In this document: positions 10,570-21,179 of the stretch, one piece after another | Position numbering within the stretch: the first letter of the stretch is position 1 | How the letters are laid out: each line of letters opens with the position of its first letter | From: Macrosoma leucophasiata | Lineage: Eukaryota; Arthropoda; Insecta; Lepidoptera; Hedylidae | Direction of reading: 5' to 3' | Length of the DNA stretch: 64,000 bases | NCBI GenBank assembly: GCA_036365455.1 | Contig: JAWQUS010000026.1 | Coordinates: 15,456,001 to 15,520,000, forward strand | Made by a program: the position numbers and the translations under genes | Notes under the pieces: generated by a model | What the model was told of the DNA's origin: nothing | Database searches by the model: none | What the model saw: the letters and a program-made list of their open reading frames with translations, nothing else

Positions 10570-10894
10570 TGTTAGTGCCTAAAATATAGTAGGCATCATT
10601 TAAAGTGTAACAGGTGGCGTTTGTGCCAAAGCAGGTGGTGTTTGTGCAAAAGCAGATGGTGTTTATGCCAAAACAGGTGCCTATTGGAATGAGATTGTTT
10701 ACATTTTGAATCACACCTGCTAGCTATTGTAAATATAACGTCTCAAATGTTGTTTACAAAGTCGAGTAATTGGGGGTAGAAATAAGCTTATCAATAGAAT
10801 AAATGGGCTTGTCGATGGTAAGAGGGGATCAGTTGAATTGTGGTCGTCACCGTGGAATGAAATGCTGCTAGTGCTAGTTCAGTTCTTAACATTA
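10570..10894 (+). mobile_element. element E, copy 1 (325 bp)
   Basis: Shares TGTTAGTGCCTAAAATATAG start and TTCTTAACATTA end with the copy at 39698-40002, and flanks diverge abruptly at both points. It contains three 21-bp tandem units at 10612-10674 (AGGTGGYGTTTGTGCMAAAGC type). Ends carry only a short TGTTAR/TGTTAA inverted similarity. Family unknown, no coding capacity. Confidence 0.75.
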
Positions 10895-11125
10895 CATATT
10901 TTATCAGAAAAATAATATAGTGTATTTACGATGCGTTGTCTAAGTTCTTTTCTCCCTATGATAGTGGATAATTATGGGGCAGCACATTTTAACGGAACTC
11001 GTCCTGCATCCTCAAACTCCGTCACATGCATACCACCAGTAAAAACCTTTGACTCTTTTTTTTAATCTAATGAAGGTGAGGTTTTTGTATGTTATGAAAA
11101 CCTAAGGTCAAAATGCAAATGTGTT

Positions 11126-11430
11126 GGCTTGTTCCCATAAGTTCGATTCATTAGTGCGATCGTCGAACTAGTGAACTTTTTTTTCTCATCTGTTCGACCG
11201 TCGTATTAGTGGGCTTTTTTTTCTCATTTGTTCGACCGTCGAACTAGTAAAGGGGCGTGATGAAGACCATGGACGCTCCTGACTTAGCCAGGTTAAGTCG
11301 AAGGGTGCGGGAGGAACCGTTCGGTGTAAAAACTTTACAAATCTCACTAGTCCGATGGTCAAACACATGAGAAAAAAAATCTTACTAGTTCGACGATCGA
11401 CCTAATGAATCGAACTTCTGAGAATAAACC
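11126..11430. mobile_element. foldback element with 8-bp target duplication, 305 bp
   Basis: Perfect 8-bp direct repeat AATGTGTT at 11118-11125 and 11431-11438. The arms are long inverted repeats (GGCTTGTTCCCATAAGTTCG vs reverse complement GGTTTATTCTCAGAAGTTCG, then GATTCATTAG and onwards). The left arm carries two and a half ~37-bp tandem units around TTTTTTTTCTCAT and GTTCGACCGTCG; the right arm carries one and a half. The host site is an A-family scrap (AAGGTCAAAATGCAAATGTG), so the empty site is predictable. Confidence 0.8.
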
Positions 11431-11867
11431 AATGTGTTGCTCTGTTCTGTTAGTTCTTATGTATCTGTGATAGTTATTGATAGTTCATATGTGATAGTTA
11501 ATTCGCAAAAATAAAAACCTTTCCCATTTTTACATTTCTTTGTGTAACAAAGAACTTACGTCGCCCACCGTACATGAGTGTATACAACTCCGTACTAACA
11601 GCCAACAGATGGTACAGGGTTCATAGCAGCACCTGCTTACACTATATTTACATAAATAGTACTTGAAGTGTAGCATTTCTGTTACATTTAGAGGGTGCTT
11701 AGGACGGCTTACGTCATTTGCTTGTGATCCTGCTTGAATTCTACAATGTAAATGGTTAGGATATCCATAAACTTTACTTTGTATTTTAACACATTCGAGA
11801 GCATTTAAGCTCTATGCTGTGAGTTGAATCGGCAACCTCTGCTAATGTACCTTACCTAAAATGTTGT

Positions 11868-12151
11868 TTTTATGTAAGTAAGGTGGCACACCAGCATGCC
11901 GCTCACATTGATGTTAAGTGATGACTGCAGCCTAAAGACATCTGCACAAAAACAAGAGTTCAAATTGAAGATGCGTTGCCACCCCTGAGACCCAAGTTGT
12001 TACGTCTCTGTGACAGTTATTACAGGGCCATACATTACCATATTACCGGAACACGGTAGTGCTGAACATTACCAATAAGCGGCAGATAGACTGGTAATGC
12101 AGTGGTGCCTACGCCCTTGAGCTATGTCACCAGAGCTTTACAACCAGTAAA
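11868..12151 (-). mobile_element. family A, A2 subfamily
   Basis: TATGTAAGTAAGGTGGCACA to TTTACAACCAGTAAAA. Carries ACGTCTCTGTGACAGTTATT, an A2 marker. Confidence 0.85.
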
Positions 12152-12179
12152 ATAAGGAACATAAATTAACTTTGATTTC

Positions 12180-12255
12180 CTTAGGGGAAACACGTCCACA
12201 GCTGGACAAAGCCTTCTTCATAAACGCCCATAACAGTGTTTTACGTGTTTAGTGG
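12180..12255 (-). mobile_element. LINE 3'-UTR scrap
   Basis: CCACAGCTGGACAAAGCCTT and AAACGCCCATAACAGTG resemble the 'CTGGGCAAAGGCCTCCCC' stretch that follows RTE-like RT frames (compare 45165-45200, 41480-41545, 39100-39170). Orientation uncertain. Confidence 0.35.
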
Positions 12256-12299
12256 AGAAAGAAGGAGTAAAGTAAATCTATCTTCTATCTATCTCAATC

Positions 12300-12615
12300 T
12301 ATTACTTATTATAAAACAAAGTTCTCCCCGGTTGCCGGATCAGCTAGTAAATTATAAATAGAATCATCAGCGATTTTTAACATGTTTGCTTATCCTCATA
12401 AAAAAGTTTCGGTTCACGTAGAGAGTAATAGAGAGAGTTGCCTTGTGAGATCAAATCTGAAATCTGTAGTATAAAAATAAATCGGGTTTTCCTTCCTGCC
12501 GCTACAACTCCAGAACGCACGAACCGATTTCCACGGTTTTGCATTCGTTGGAAAGGGCTCCGTGAGGAGGATAAAACGATATCCACGCGGGCGAAGCCGC
12601 GGGCAACAGCTAGTA
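12300..12615 (+). mobile_element. lepidopteran interspersed repeat ending GCAACAGCTAGT
   Basis: AATAAATCGGGTTTTCCTTC, CTCCAGAACGCACGAACCGA, TTGCATTCGTTGGAAAGGGC, then CGCGGGCGAAGCCGCGGGCA and ACAGCTAGTATAATA. This is a block I recognise as common in butterfly and moth genomes. The CGCGGGCGAAGCCGCGGG piece is self-complementary. Confidence 0.6.
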
Positions 12616-12649
12616 TAATATAATAGTAACTGACATAGCCTACCGACTA

Positions 12650-12775
12650 GCGAAACCGACCGAGATCGAAGAACCTACGTCCGTTGGGACAGACGAGTTT
12701 TCGAGTGGCGACCTTGTACCGGAAGACGAAGCTTAGACAACCCCCCAACAAGACGGAACGGGGCCCCCCCAAGCG
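12650..12775 (+). pseudogene. RTE-like LINE RT carboxy-terminal scrap
   Basis: One frame gives RWDRRVFEWRPCTGRRSLDN followed by PPTRRN, matching the conserved 'W..RVLEWRPRTGRRSVGRPPTRW' C-terminal region of RTE-like RTs. About 40 codons, no downstream continuation. Confidence 0.65.
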
Positions 12776-12814
12776 GCCGATCGCCTAACGCTAATGCATT
12801 CATTTATGGCGTTA

Positions 12815-12992
12815 TAATTTCCCAGTACCTCGAAGTTTGGTAATGTGTCCGGAGATGTCAACAAGCTCGCCACCTATTACAAGGGCCAAAACGTAACCGG
12901 TGAATCGTGGGTGTTCGCATGTATGCTGGAACGCATGCATTTACCTCTGCCAACCCCTTCGGGGATTACAGGCGTGAAGTTACGTTTTTTTT
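12815..12992 (+). mobile_element. family C SINE, body only
   Basis: CAGTACCTCGAAGTTTGGTA, CGTAACCGGTGAATCGTGGG, CCTTCGGGGATTACAGGCGT and a T-run. The tRNA-like head is absent (5' truncated). Confidence 0.75.
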
Positions 12993-13380
12993 ATTTTTAT
13001 ATCCGAATGATGATTAGGACCAAAATCATTAGGGCATTTTAGATTACGACTAAAAAAGTAAGGTAATAAAATAAAGAACCCAAATACGTTGCCCGTTGCC
13101 AGCTTTATATTGATAAAAAATATTCAACAAAAATATTTTTACTTAACACATTCGTAGGGTTTACGATTTAACCTATCATCGACTTTACAGCTTTCTCTCG
13201 TAGTAAACAAAAATTAAATTTGCATATCGCGCTCAATATTCAGTATTTTTTTATGGCGAAAATCAGTATTTGGCACTATAATAACTGAATTATTCTCTCA
13301 CCTCCAGATGCGTTCTTTTGTAAGAGTTAAATTTCATCCTAAAGTGTGTAAAAAATAAACACCGGAAGCCCCTAATTCAT

Positions 13381-13684
13381 CTTTTTTTTTTTTTTTTTTT
13401 TTTTTTTATGTAATAAAAGTGGCAAACAAGCATGCAGTTCACATTGATGTTAAGTGATGACTGCAGCCTATAGACACCCACACAATGACCAGAGGTCAAA
13501 ATGCAGATGCGCTGCCACTCCTGAGGCCCAAGGTGTTATGGCCTCTGTGCCTGAAATTACAGGGCCGTACATTACCACCTGACCGGAACACGATAGTGCT
13601 GAACACTACCATTTAGCGGCAAGTATATTAGGTAATGCGGTGGTGCCTACGCCCGCGAGCTCCGTCACTGGAGCTCTATCACTG
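13381..13684 (-). mobile_element. family A, full length with 27-base tail
   Basis: A run of T at 13381-13407 (the A-tail on the minus strand), then TATGTAATAAAAGTGGCAAA through GAGCTCTATCACTG. The longest preserved tail of the family here, so probably a young insertion. Confidence 0.9.
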
Positions 13685-13689
13685 TAATA

Positions 13690-14222
13690 GTTTAATAATA
13701 GCAACCCTTGATACGTCCCACTGCTGAGCACGAGTCTCCCAAGAACGGGTTCTTGGGAGGAGGCCTGGAGCTTATTCCACCACGCTACTCCAATGCGGGT
13801 TGGTGGGGATAGGGGTTAGTGGCCAACCCGTTGTCGGATGTTTTCAAACCAACCATAAGACGTCCAACAAGGTTTGACGACTGCTATCTGAATGTATATC
13901 TGTGATCTGATCTATGATTTGATAGTTTATTCAGTTTATTAATTTATTTCATATAATTAGGCTCCTGGAGAGCACTTTAACATCGTATTTTTTTTTAAAC
14001 TAACCTAAAGTGAATAACCACTAACAATAATCAAAAACACATAATAAATTAAATAGACACTGAACAATTTTGTATAACATGGAAAGCATCAATTATTTAC
14101 TAATTCCTCCATTTACCCATTTCAAAAGAAACTGAGAAAGAATGAATTTGGTCGTCATCATCATTGGTGATAACAACCGGGACAGACGGCTTAATGTGCC
14201 CTCCGAAGCACGGAAACGTACA
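13690..14222 (-). mobile_element. family B, split copy
   Basis: Part one 13690-13895 (TAATAATAGCAACCCTTGAT to GACGACTGCTATCTGAATG). Part two 14165-14222 (AACAACCGGGACAGACGGCT, CCCTCCGAAGCACGGAAACG). The 270 bp between them is unrelated AT-rich sequence, presumably an insertion. Strand is given by the (ATT)n tail. Confidence 0.65.
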
Positions 14223-14402
14223 CATAACAATATGAACAGTATGGAAACTACGTCACACTCACACAAACATGCGGATCGACGAGGCCTCTAAGCGGTTCTC
14301 GCGGTTCTGCAGTACTGAGTCACTCGCTACATAGACCGTCGATGCGCATGTTTGTGTTAGTGTGCCGTTTCGAACGTTTTGTACGTAGTTTCCACTCCGT
14401 TC

Positions 14403-14473
14403 ATATTTGTACTGTGTCTATAGGCTGCAGTCATGAACTGCAAGCTTGTTTGTCACTATCATTACATACAAAA
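14403..14473 (+). mobile_element. family A 3' tip
   Basis: TGTCTATAGGCTGCAGTCAT and TGTTTGTCACTATCATTACA, with an internal deletion of the ACTTAACATCAATGT segment. Confidence 0.7.
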
Positions 14474-14827
14474 ATATATATACATATTTTGTTGCAACCG
14501 AACCTTCATCTATTTAAATAACTTTGTTGTGACTCGTGTCGGGTTGTCATAAAAAGAACATCGTAAACACAACCGGATAAAAAGGCAGTCACGATGTGTA
14601 CCCGGCTCACTCACTGACACTGAAAAAGTGATTTATACCAAAATTGGATTCCAATATTTGCCAATGTACACCCTACATTTACGGCAAATATTGGAAAAGC
14701 TTAACCCGTTAGTTATTTGTAAAATAAAACGAGTTTAATAATTATTTATTTATTGTTTGCTTACTCATAACCGTTTGTTGACAGCGTACTTTAAGTTTTT
14801 TATTGTTATTACAATCACAATAAATTT

Positions 14828-14872
14828 TACTGGTGGTAGAGTTTCAAGCGTAGGAGCTCGAGGGCGTAAGTT
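14828..14872 (+). mobile_element. family A head fragment
   Basis: TACTGGTGGTAGAGTTTCAA and GGAGCTCGAGGGCGTAAG, then sequence changes to a C SINE. Confidence 0.6.
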
Positions 14873-14889
14873 AGGACGATTACCTGTAC

Positions 14890-15172
14890 CTGTATTAACT
14901 GCCTCAGAAGCCTAGTGGGTCCTGGGTTCGATTCCCGGGTCGGCGGCTATCAGAGATAACGTTTTAAAATCCTTTGTCTCTAGTTTTATTGGGATTATTC
15001 CATTTTCTAGAAGTCTCCGAGTACCTCGGAGTTTAGTAATGCGCCCGGAGGTGGCAACAGGCTCGCTACCTGTTGGGCCAAAAACGTAACCGGTGATCCG
15101 TGGGTGTTGCTTGAATGCATGCATTTACCTCTACCTACCCTGCGGGGATTACAGGCGTGAAGTTGCGAAGTT
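14890..15172 (+). mobile_element. family C SINE with tRNA-like head
   Basis: The head holds a shortened A-box region (CAGAAGCCTAGTGG) and a clear B box GGGTTCGATTCCCGG, followed by the body: GGGATTATTCCATTTTCTAG, CCGAGTACCTCGGAGTTTAG, GGGGATTACAGGCGTGAAGT. A tRNA-derived, Pol III-type SINE. Confidence 0.8.
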
Positions 15173-15177
15173 ACTTT

Positions 15178-15204
15178 AATGTACGTTTATGAATACGGGG
15201 GCAA
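15178..15204. mobile_element. end fragment of MITE family V
   Basis: TGTACGTTTATGAATACGGG then GGC, matching the right end of the complete V element at 59787-59932 with one substitution. Confidence 0.5.
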
Positions 15205-15638
15205 AACTTTTAAGGATCATTTGCCTGTTTCTGTTAAATTAAATTAAAGAAGTATTTGTTTGAAACAATATTTCAAACATCCAAATAAATTAAGAGTGTC
15301 GGTTTGTAATAGTAAATTGAAAGGAAAAAGGGACGCCATCGTTAGGGTTGTTTTTGTCGCAAGACTTATTGAAGGCATTAACATTTTATTTCACTTTTCT
15401 CCTTAGTTCTGTTATTAATAGGGAATTTATACAGCAAATTAAGTGCTGTCTTTTTTTTTGTGATTTACTAAGAGTTTCTTTGGGTGGGTTTCACCGAAGT
15501 TAACGCAATCGAAACTTAACCTAAACTCGAGACAAAACAATTTGTATTGTTTGCCGTTACATACCCGACGTATATAAGTTGTTTTACCTCTGAGACAATA
15601 CTCCGGGTTTTGTGTAAATATGTAGGTTCTTTTCATTA

Positions 15639-15913
15639 GTGGTAGAGCTCCAGTGACGGAGCTCACGGGCGTAGGCACCACCGCATTACTTAATATACTT
15701 GCCGCTAAATGGTAGGGTTCAGCACTATCGTGTTCCGGTCAGGTGGTAATGTACGGCCCTGTGATTTCCGGCACAGGGCACCTTAGCCCTTAGGAGTGGT
15801 GACGCATCTGCATTTCGACCTTGGTCTTTGTGTGTGTGTCTATAGGCTGCAGTCATCACTTAATATCAATGTGAACTGCATGCTTGTTTGCCGCTTCCAT
15901 TACCTACGTAAAA
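15639..15913 (+). mobile_element. family A, near full length
   Basis: TAGTGGTAGAGCTCCAGTGA to TTCCATTACCTACGTAAAAA. The GAGGCATAAC segment is partly deleted. Confidence 0.85.
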
Positions 15914-16465
15914 AAGATACTTAGTTGTTTTTTTTTTCTATATTCAAATATCATTATTATGTATATTAAAATAAACATTGTCACAAAATTTTAAGAAAAA
16001 TTATAATATGCCCAGCAGTTACAGTGATAAAGGAGGAAGGGGTTCGATGGTCAATATCCGTGTCTTTTCTCAAATATTTCCCATCAACGCGTGTGCAAAG
16101 AGGCTAATCATCCATATCAAAATGATTCCGAAGTATAAAATGCTTAATTGAACTCTTATCAAAGAATTTCACGAATACAATAGTAATGTTAATAATACCC
16201 CAATCCCACCCTCATCATGGGGTCATTAATATTTAAGATTGGCGGAGAGTTGTCGAACTAAATCTTACTTAAGGGACCCCTGTCTAGATGCTTATTACAG
16301 GCCTCTGGTCACCGTGGCGGGCTTTGTTAGTTCATTAATTATGGATTTCTTGATGACTAGTTTAAGCGGAGGTCTTAAAAAGTTATTTTTGGAATACGTT
16401 TGAGATTCTTATTCGTAAGTTTACTCTTATAGCACTTACCAAAGATGATGATGAAGTTAGATTGA
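15914..16465. other. 550 bp without recognised features
   Basis: AT-rich, no family or open frame that I can identify. Confidence 0.4.
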
Positions 16466-16469
16466 CAAT

Positions 16470-16664
16470 ACGCACCGGCCGATGAGCGTTCGTTTAGACT
16501 CGCGGACGGTCAGGTGACCGTTCCCGCTCACGTGTCAAGCATTGTCCATTCATTGTGCATTCGCCCGCCGAGCGCAAACTTAGTGAGAAAAAACCGTTAA
16601 AAAATGCCAAATATGTTCAGTGTTTTGGTATAAAAACCGAAGCAAACTAAAACTCAAGGCGCCC
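16470..16664 (+). pseudogene. possible 5' end of a THAP-domain reading frame, broken
   Basis: GAGAAAAAACCGTTAAAAAATG (16587 on) has a start-codon-like context. Downstream, allowing one frame change, it reads MPNMFSVL / FWYKNRSKLKLKAPL, resembling the opening of a THAP zinc finger (M-P-x-C..VxGCKxRSK). The expected cysteines are missing and the frame is cut at 16665 by a MITE arm. THAP domains occur in P-element-like transposases and host genes. Speculative. Confidence 0.25.
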
Positions 16665-16800
16665 TTATAGGTTAGGATCCCACTGCAGAAACATTTCGTT
16701 CATCCAGATATGCTGCAAACCTAATTTTTACGCATATTTATAATCTAGAGAATATATATCCAGTAGGTTGCCTATCAAAATTTGGCCGCAAGTATTAAAA
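16665..16800 (+). mobile_element. single arm of the 19815-20362 MITE
   Basis: TAGGTTAGGATCCCACTGCA, CATTTCGTTCATCCAGATAT, GGTTGCCTATCAAAATTTGG. The matching opposite arm is not present nearby, so this is a half element or a recombination product. Confidence 0.7.
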
Positions 16801-16879
16801 AAATAGGTATATCAGGGCACAGACGTGATAGATTAAATTCTTTATTAGAAGAGTGTTAAGCAAAAAGTTAAATCTAAAC

Positions 16880-17170
16880 GTAACTCCACACCTGTAATCC
16901 CCGAAGGGGTAGGCAGAGGTTGATGCATGCATTCAAGCATACATGCAAACACCCACAACTCGCCTACGTTTTGGCCCATGTAACAGGTGGCGAGCCTATT
17001 GACATCTCCGGGCACATCACCAAACTCCGAGGTACTAAAAAACTTCCATAGACTGGAAAAATCCCAATAGAGAGTAAAGGATTTTACACCCTTATCTCTA
17101 ATAGACCTCTACCTGGAAATCGAACCCAGGACCCCAGCGTAGTAGTAATGGCCACCACTAGGCTACTGAG
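16880..17170 (-). mobile_element. family C SINE, full length
   Basis: Minus strand head: CTCAGTAGCCTAGTGGTGGC (A-box-like) and CCTGGGTTCGATTTCCAGG (B box). Body ends CCCCTTCGGGGATTACAGGT near 16895. Confidence 0.8.
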
Positions 17171-17206
17171 TTAGCTAAGTCTCTCTACAATGATGAGTGC
17201 TCTGGA

Positions 17207-17273
17207 GGAAAAGAGACGGTGGCACCTTGTCAAACAGTTCAGCTGTTTGACATGGTGCCACCGTCTCTTTTCC
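17207..17273. repeat. 31-bp palindrome with 5-base loop
   Basis: Arms 17207-17237 and 17243-17273 (GGAAAAGAGACGGTGGCACC ...) match at 30 of 31 positions around loop TTCAG. Confidence 0.95.
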
Positions 17274-17279
17274 TACACC

Positions 17280-17570
17280 GTACTACCCGCCGAAGAGAGA
17301 AGTTTCACCCTCACCGACTGGACACCTGACAGTGCTCATCGGTGCGGTTTTTACGTTTGTTCCTGCCCAGAACGTGTAAATTGTGCAACGAACTTCCCTC
17401 TGAGGCGTTCCCTAGGTGCTACAATATGGGGTTCTTCAAAAATTGCGTCAAAGGAGTCCTTCAGGGCTGGCAGCGCATTGCGAACATTTGCAACTCCCCT
17501 GGTGTTGCAAATGTTCAAAGGCGACGGTGACCACTTTCCATCAGGTGGCCCGTTTGCTTGTATGTCAAAC
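17280..17570 (+). pseudogene. LINE K, carboxy-terminal end of RT frame
   Basis: In one frame RTCKLCNELPSEAFPRCYNM then GFFKNCVKGVLQGWQRIANI, followed by PGVANVQRRR and a stop. This fits the insect non-LTR C-terminal pattern 'RTxxLWNxLPxxVFPxxYNxxxFKxxVxxxL' (CR1/Jockey-type tails). The usual LWN tryptophan is a cysteine here. Other copies: 8985-9090, 63775-64000 (minus), and a related tail at 37810-38030. 5' truncated, non-functional. Confidence 0.75.
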
Positions 17571-17660
17571 TTCAGACATAAAAAAAAGTTCTTTAAACGA
17601 TCGGCAGTTTACAAATTATAAGTACACCAGCGATCGCTTAGAGAACATGGAGAGAAAGCT

Positions 17661-17818
17661 TTTTTTTAAGTAAGGAAGGTGGCAAACAAGCATGTAGCTC
17701 ACATTGATGTTAAGTGATGACTGCAGCCTATAGACACCCACACAAAGACCAGCAGATGCGTTGCCACCCGTGAGACCTGAGTGATTATGTCTCTGTGACA
17801 GTAATTACGGAGCAATAA
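17661..17818 (-). mobile_element. family A 3' half, A2 features
   Basis: TTTTTTTAAGTAAGGAAGGT to TGTCTCTGTGACAGTAATTA. Head absent; an internal GAGGTCAAAAT deletion. Confidence 0.8.
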
Positions 17819-18450
17819 CATACAGCTCTTTTTTATTGCTTAAAATTTAGAAAAACGTGACCCGTAAAGAGCAATATTTTTAATAATTGTATGCCAGATG
17901 GCCGTTAGACAAATGTTAACAGCCAATTAGTTTAAACATGTGGGTATTCACATAAATTTTATAATTATGCACGAAGAGATAAAACACTACCAAAACTGAG
18001 CAAGCCTATAAAATAAAAGCAATAATACATACCTATACATACGAATATGCACAAATGCGTTCTGTCACTTAAGATGTGGGCAATCCCACGGGAACATTCG
18101 CATACCCAGCCTAAGTCCATGACATCAATCACAGTCACAGCCAGAGGTCGAAGAGGACATCACGATACATACTGCTGGAAAGAATGTACAACAATTTCAT
18201 GATCTACTTAAAGCGTAAATACACGGATCTATCCGATTGCTATATGTTCATGTCTATAGGCTTTGAGACGGTGGGGTCGTAGAGTTCACGCACAAATCCT
18301 TTTTAAAGGCTGTATCGTCACGTCTTTGTGAGGCTTTGGGCGATCGCAGGGCTAGTGATTTTTTGGACCAAAAGATTAGCATCGCTATCTATAGAGGGCG
18401 AGACAAAATTAATTATATTTCAACATGTTTTAAAACGGGATCCACAACTT
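17819..18450. other. 630 bp without recognised features
   Basis: No family or coding signal recognised on either strand. Confidence 0.4.
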
Positions 18451-18454
18451 AGTC

Positions 18455-19040
18455 TGTCCGTGCATGGCGGGCGCTGCATGTTAAGCCTCATGTTATATTA
18501 TGCGTAGCACGTGATTAATCTAGGAAAATGTTCGTCATTATCCAACTGGTTTTGTTGCATAATAGTATGTAGTTTACGCATTGCTATGAGTAACTAAGCA
18601 GACTATTAATATATTATATATATATGCAACATTATTACATTTGTAGTCACAAACCTTTAACAATTCCACGATAAACACAAATCTAAAGACAAATTAGTAA
18701 CACTTTATTAATCAAATTGATTCACGAAATGAACTGCAAATAGAAGCGTTATTATATCCAAAGGCTTTTAAAGTTTCTCTCCTTTATAACTTTGTTATAG
18801 TAGATCAAAAAATTAAAAAAAAAACGAATTTTATGATTACTAAAGAAATTGCGTAATTCACCAAAGCACAACGAAGACGAGTTGGAATATGTAATTAACT
18901 CAACAATGATGCAGCTGGCCGATCTGACTGTCCGTATGTCGCGGGTGCTGCGCGTGGCGTTGCGGCTTAACACGTGATGAATCTAGGCAAATGTCCGTCA
19001 TTGTCCAACTGGATTTGTTGCGTATTAAACTTCATGTCAG
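18455..19040 (+). repeat. direct duplication of a ~110-bp segment
   Basis: 18455-18570 and 18929-19040 share TGTCCGT.. GGCGGGCGCTGC, CACGTGATTAATCTAGG / CACGTGATGAATCTAGG, TCCGTCATTRTCCAACTGG and TTTGTTGCRTA. The 360 bp between is AT-rich and unrecognised. Probably two copies of one repeat end. Confidence 0.65.
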
Positions 19041-19180
19041 CCATTTTGGATTTGTTTGTTTGTTAAATACGCTTACGCTGTTGGTGATCCATTACAGGCA
19101 TAACAAGGCTCAACGCAAATGCTTTGGTATTACTGTCTGCGTACTTGATTTAATTGCAGAGCTAAATTTACAGTATTTTA

Positions 19181-19346
19181 TTTTATGTAATGGAAGTGGC
19201 AAACAAGCATGCAGTTCACATTGATGTTAAGTGATGACTGCAGCCTATAGACACCCACACAAAGACCGAGGTCAAAATGCAGATGCGTTACCACTCCTGA
19301 GGCCTAAGGTGTTATCCCTCTGTGCCGGAAATTACAGGGCCATTAC
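19181..19346 (-). mobile_element. family A 3' half
   Basis: TTTATGTAATGGAAGTGGCA to GTGCCGGAAATTACAGGGCC. Truncated at the head. Confidence 0.9.
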
Positions 19347-19810
19347 ATATGTAGTAAGTATGTAAGTAGTGTAAAATAATAATATACGAGTATGTAGCTT
19401 AGAGGCATGCATGTTTTGGATCACAATTTAGATCATTACATTGATACAAACTCCTAAAGTAAAGTTAAATTGTTATCTGTTTTGTGTGCTATATTGATAA
19501 TAAATAAATAAATATGGGGAAAAAACTTTTAATCGCTACTAATTTTATTATTCATTCTCATAACACACAACTTAATGTTTTCGGAGTTGACAACAGAAAT
19601 AACCGTATTTTTATAACCATTCAGATAAAGAAAATTACACTATGATTAATAACATACTAAACTAACGTTCATTGTGGATACTAAAAACATTTACAAAGCG
19701 GTCCCAGAATGCAAATAAGTAATACATTAATTTTCAGCTGACGTGAGCAGCAGCGAGAGCAATGCACTGCAATTTGCAAGTTCACGTTTTTGTGTGTGTA
19801 TGAACTGGAC
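19347..19810. other. 460 bp without recognised features
   Basis: AT-rich, nothing recognised. Confidence 0.4.
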
Positions 19811-19814
19811 ATAA

Positions 19815-20362
19815 TAGGTTAGGATCCCACTGTAGAATCATTTCGTTCATCCAGATGTGCTGAAAACCTAATTTTTACGCATATTTATAATCTAGAGAAT
19901 ATAATTATATCCACTAGGTTATCTATGAAAGAATTGCCGTAAGAATTTTTTTTTTGGAAAAGGTTTTTTTAATTTGTTTTTTCAATAAAATATTCACCTC
20001 ACGGCAATATGTATAAAGACTGAAAAATCACGGCTGCCGTTGCACACTTGGCCGCCTTTACATATTTTCGTTCCGCCCCGATAACTTTTTACGTCCATGA
20101 CGTACCTATATGTATTAGTTATATACATTAAAGCATTTTTTTTCTCATTATTATGATATACGGGTGTCAAATGAAATCGGCCGCAAATAAGAGTTGCTGG
20201 CTGTTAAAGATAAAATAATTTAATTAAAAATACTTAGGGCCAAATTTTGATAGGCAACCTAGTGGATATAATTATATATTCTCTATATTATAAGTATGCG
20301 TAAAATTAGGTTTGCGGCATATCTGGATGAACGAAATGATTCTGCAGTGGGATCCTAACCTA
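19815..20362. mobile_element. MITE with ~140-bp inverted repeats, 548 bp
   Basis: Ends TAGGTTAGGATCCCACTGTA and the reverse complement of CTGCAGTGGGATCCTAACCT, continuing as inverted repeats through CATTTCGTTCATCCAGAT, ACCTAATTTTTACGCAT and ATATCCACTAGGTT. Flanked by TAA at 19812-19814 and 20363-20365, a 3-bp duplication of the TWA type expected for PIF/Harbinger elements. No transposase frame. A lone arm lies at 16665-16800. Confidence 0.75.
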
Positions 20363-20365
20363 TAA

Positions 20366-20641
20366 TTAAAAGAGATGAAAAACTGAAACGTTATTGTTGC
20401 GTTAGATTTTTTATATGTATTTATACCTCTTTCATGGTGATGCATGACAATGTATGAAAAACGTTGCAAATGTAGTGGATTTTTTAATTTCAAAGACAAC
20501 CAATGCTAAACATTTTTTTACTTCGACCTCAGTCTTGGACGTATTAAAATTTTACTTAATTTTTAATATGTTACAAATAATAAAAAAGTCTTGTTTAAAG
20601 ACCTTAGATACCATTACCATCAAATAACAAGCTTAAGATAA
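20366..20641. other. AT-rich spacer
   Basis: No recognised feature. Confidence 0.4.
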
Positions 20642-20713
20642 GCTTCGGTAGCTTAGTAGTAAAGTGGCTGGACTGGTTATCCCGAGGTTGCAGGTTCGAT
20701 TTATGTCCGAAGT
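20642..20713 (+). pseudogene. tRNA-like sequence (T-related)
   Basis: GCTTCGG / CCGAAGT acceptor pairing, a D-arm-like GCTTAGTAGTAAAGT, anticodon region CTGGACTGGTTATCCCGAG (loop CTGGTTA, formally GGT) and B box GGTTCGATTTA. The T stem (TGCAG/TATGT region) does not pair well. A TTTTTTTTT run follows at ~20719. More likely a SINE head or pseudogene than a working tRNA. Confidence 0.5.
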
Positions 20714-20860
20714 ATTTTTTTTTGTAAAATCAAGTAAAGATGTGCAAAGGCTGACCTGAAGGTATAAACAAGTATAAATATAGACGAGAACGAATTTAAC
20801 CCTCCCTATTTTCGCTTCTCCCCTTTCCAAGTAATTTGTTTTTTGACAATTACTCTCTTA

Positions 20861-21150
20861 CTGGTGGTAGAGCTCCAGTGATGGAGCTCGCGAGCGTAGC
20901 CACCACCGCATTACCTAATATACTTGCCGCTAAATGGTAGTGTTCAGCACTATTGTGTTCCGGTCAGGTGGTAATGTACGGCCCTGTAATTTCCGGCAGA
21001 GGCATAACACCTTAAGCCTCAGGAGTGGCAACGCATCTGAATTCTGTCCTCTGGTCATTGTGTAAGTGTCTGTCTATAAGCTGCGGTCATCACTTAACAT
21101 CAATGTGAACTCCATGCTTGTTTTCCACTTTTATTAGATAAGAAAAAAAT
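20861..21150 (+). mobile_element. family A, full length
   Basis: TACTGGTGGTAGAGCTCCAG to CACTTTTATTAGATAAGAAA. Ends immediately before the tandem array. Confidence 0.9.
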
Positions 21151-21179
21151 GCTTCAGGACTTTGGAACATTATCCAATA

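Noticed and set aside
10570..10894. Helitron
   Set aside because: No 5' TC, no 3' CTRR with a preceding hairpin, and no insertion between A and T.
17190..17621. 143-codon open frame as a gene
   Set aside because: It overlaps a palindrome and LINE K. The meaningful frame is the RT tail, and the long frame is a shadow of it.
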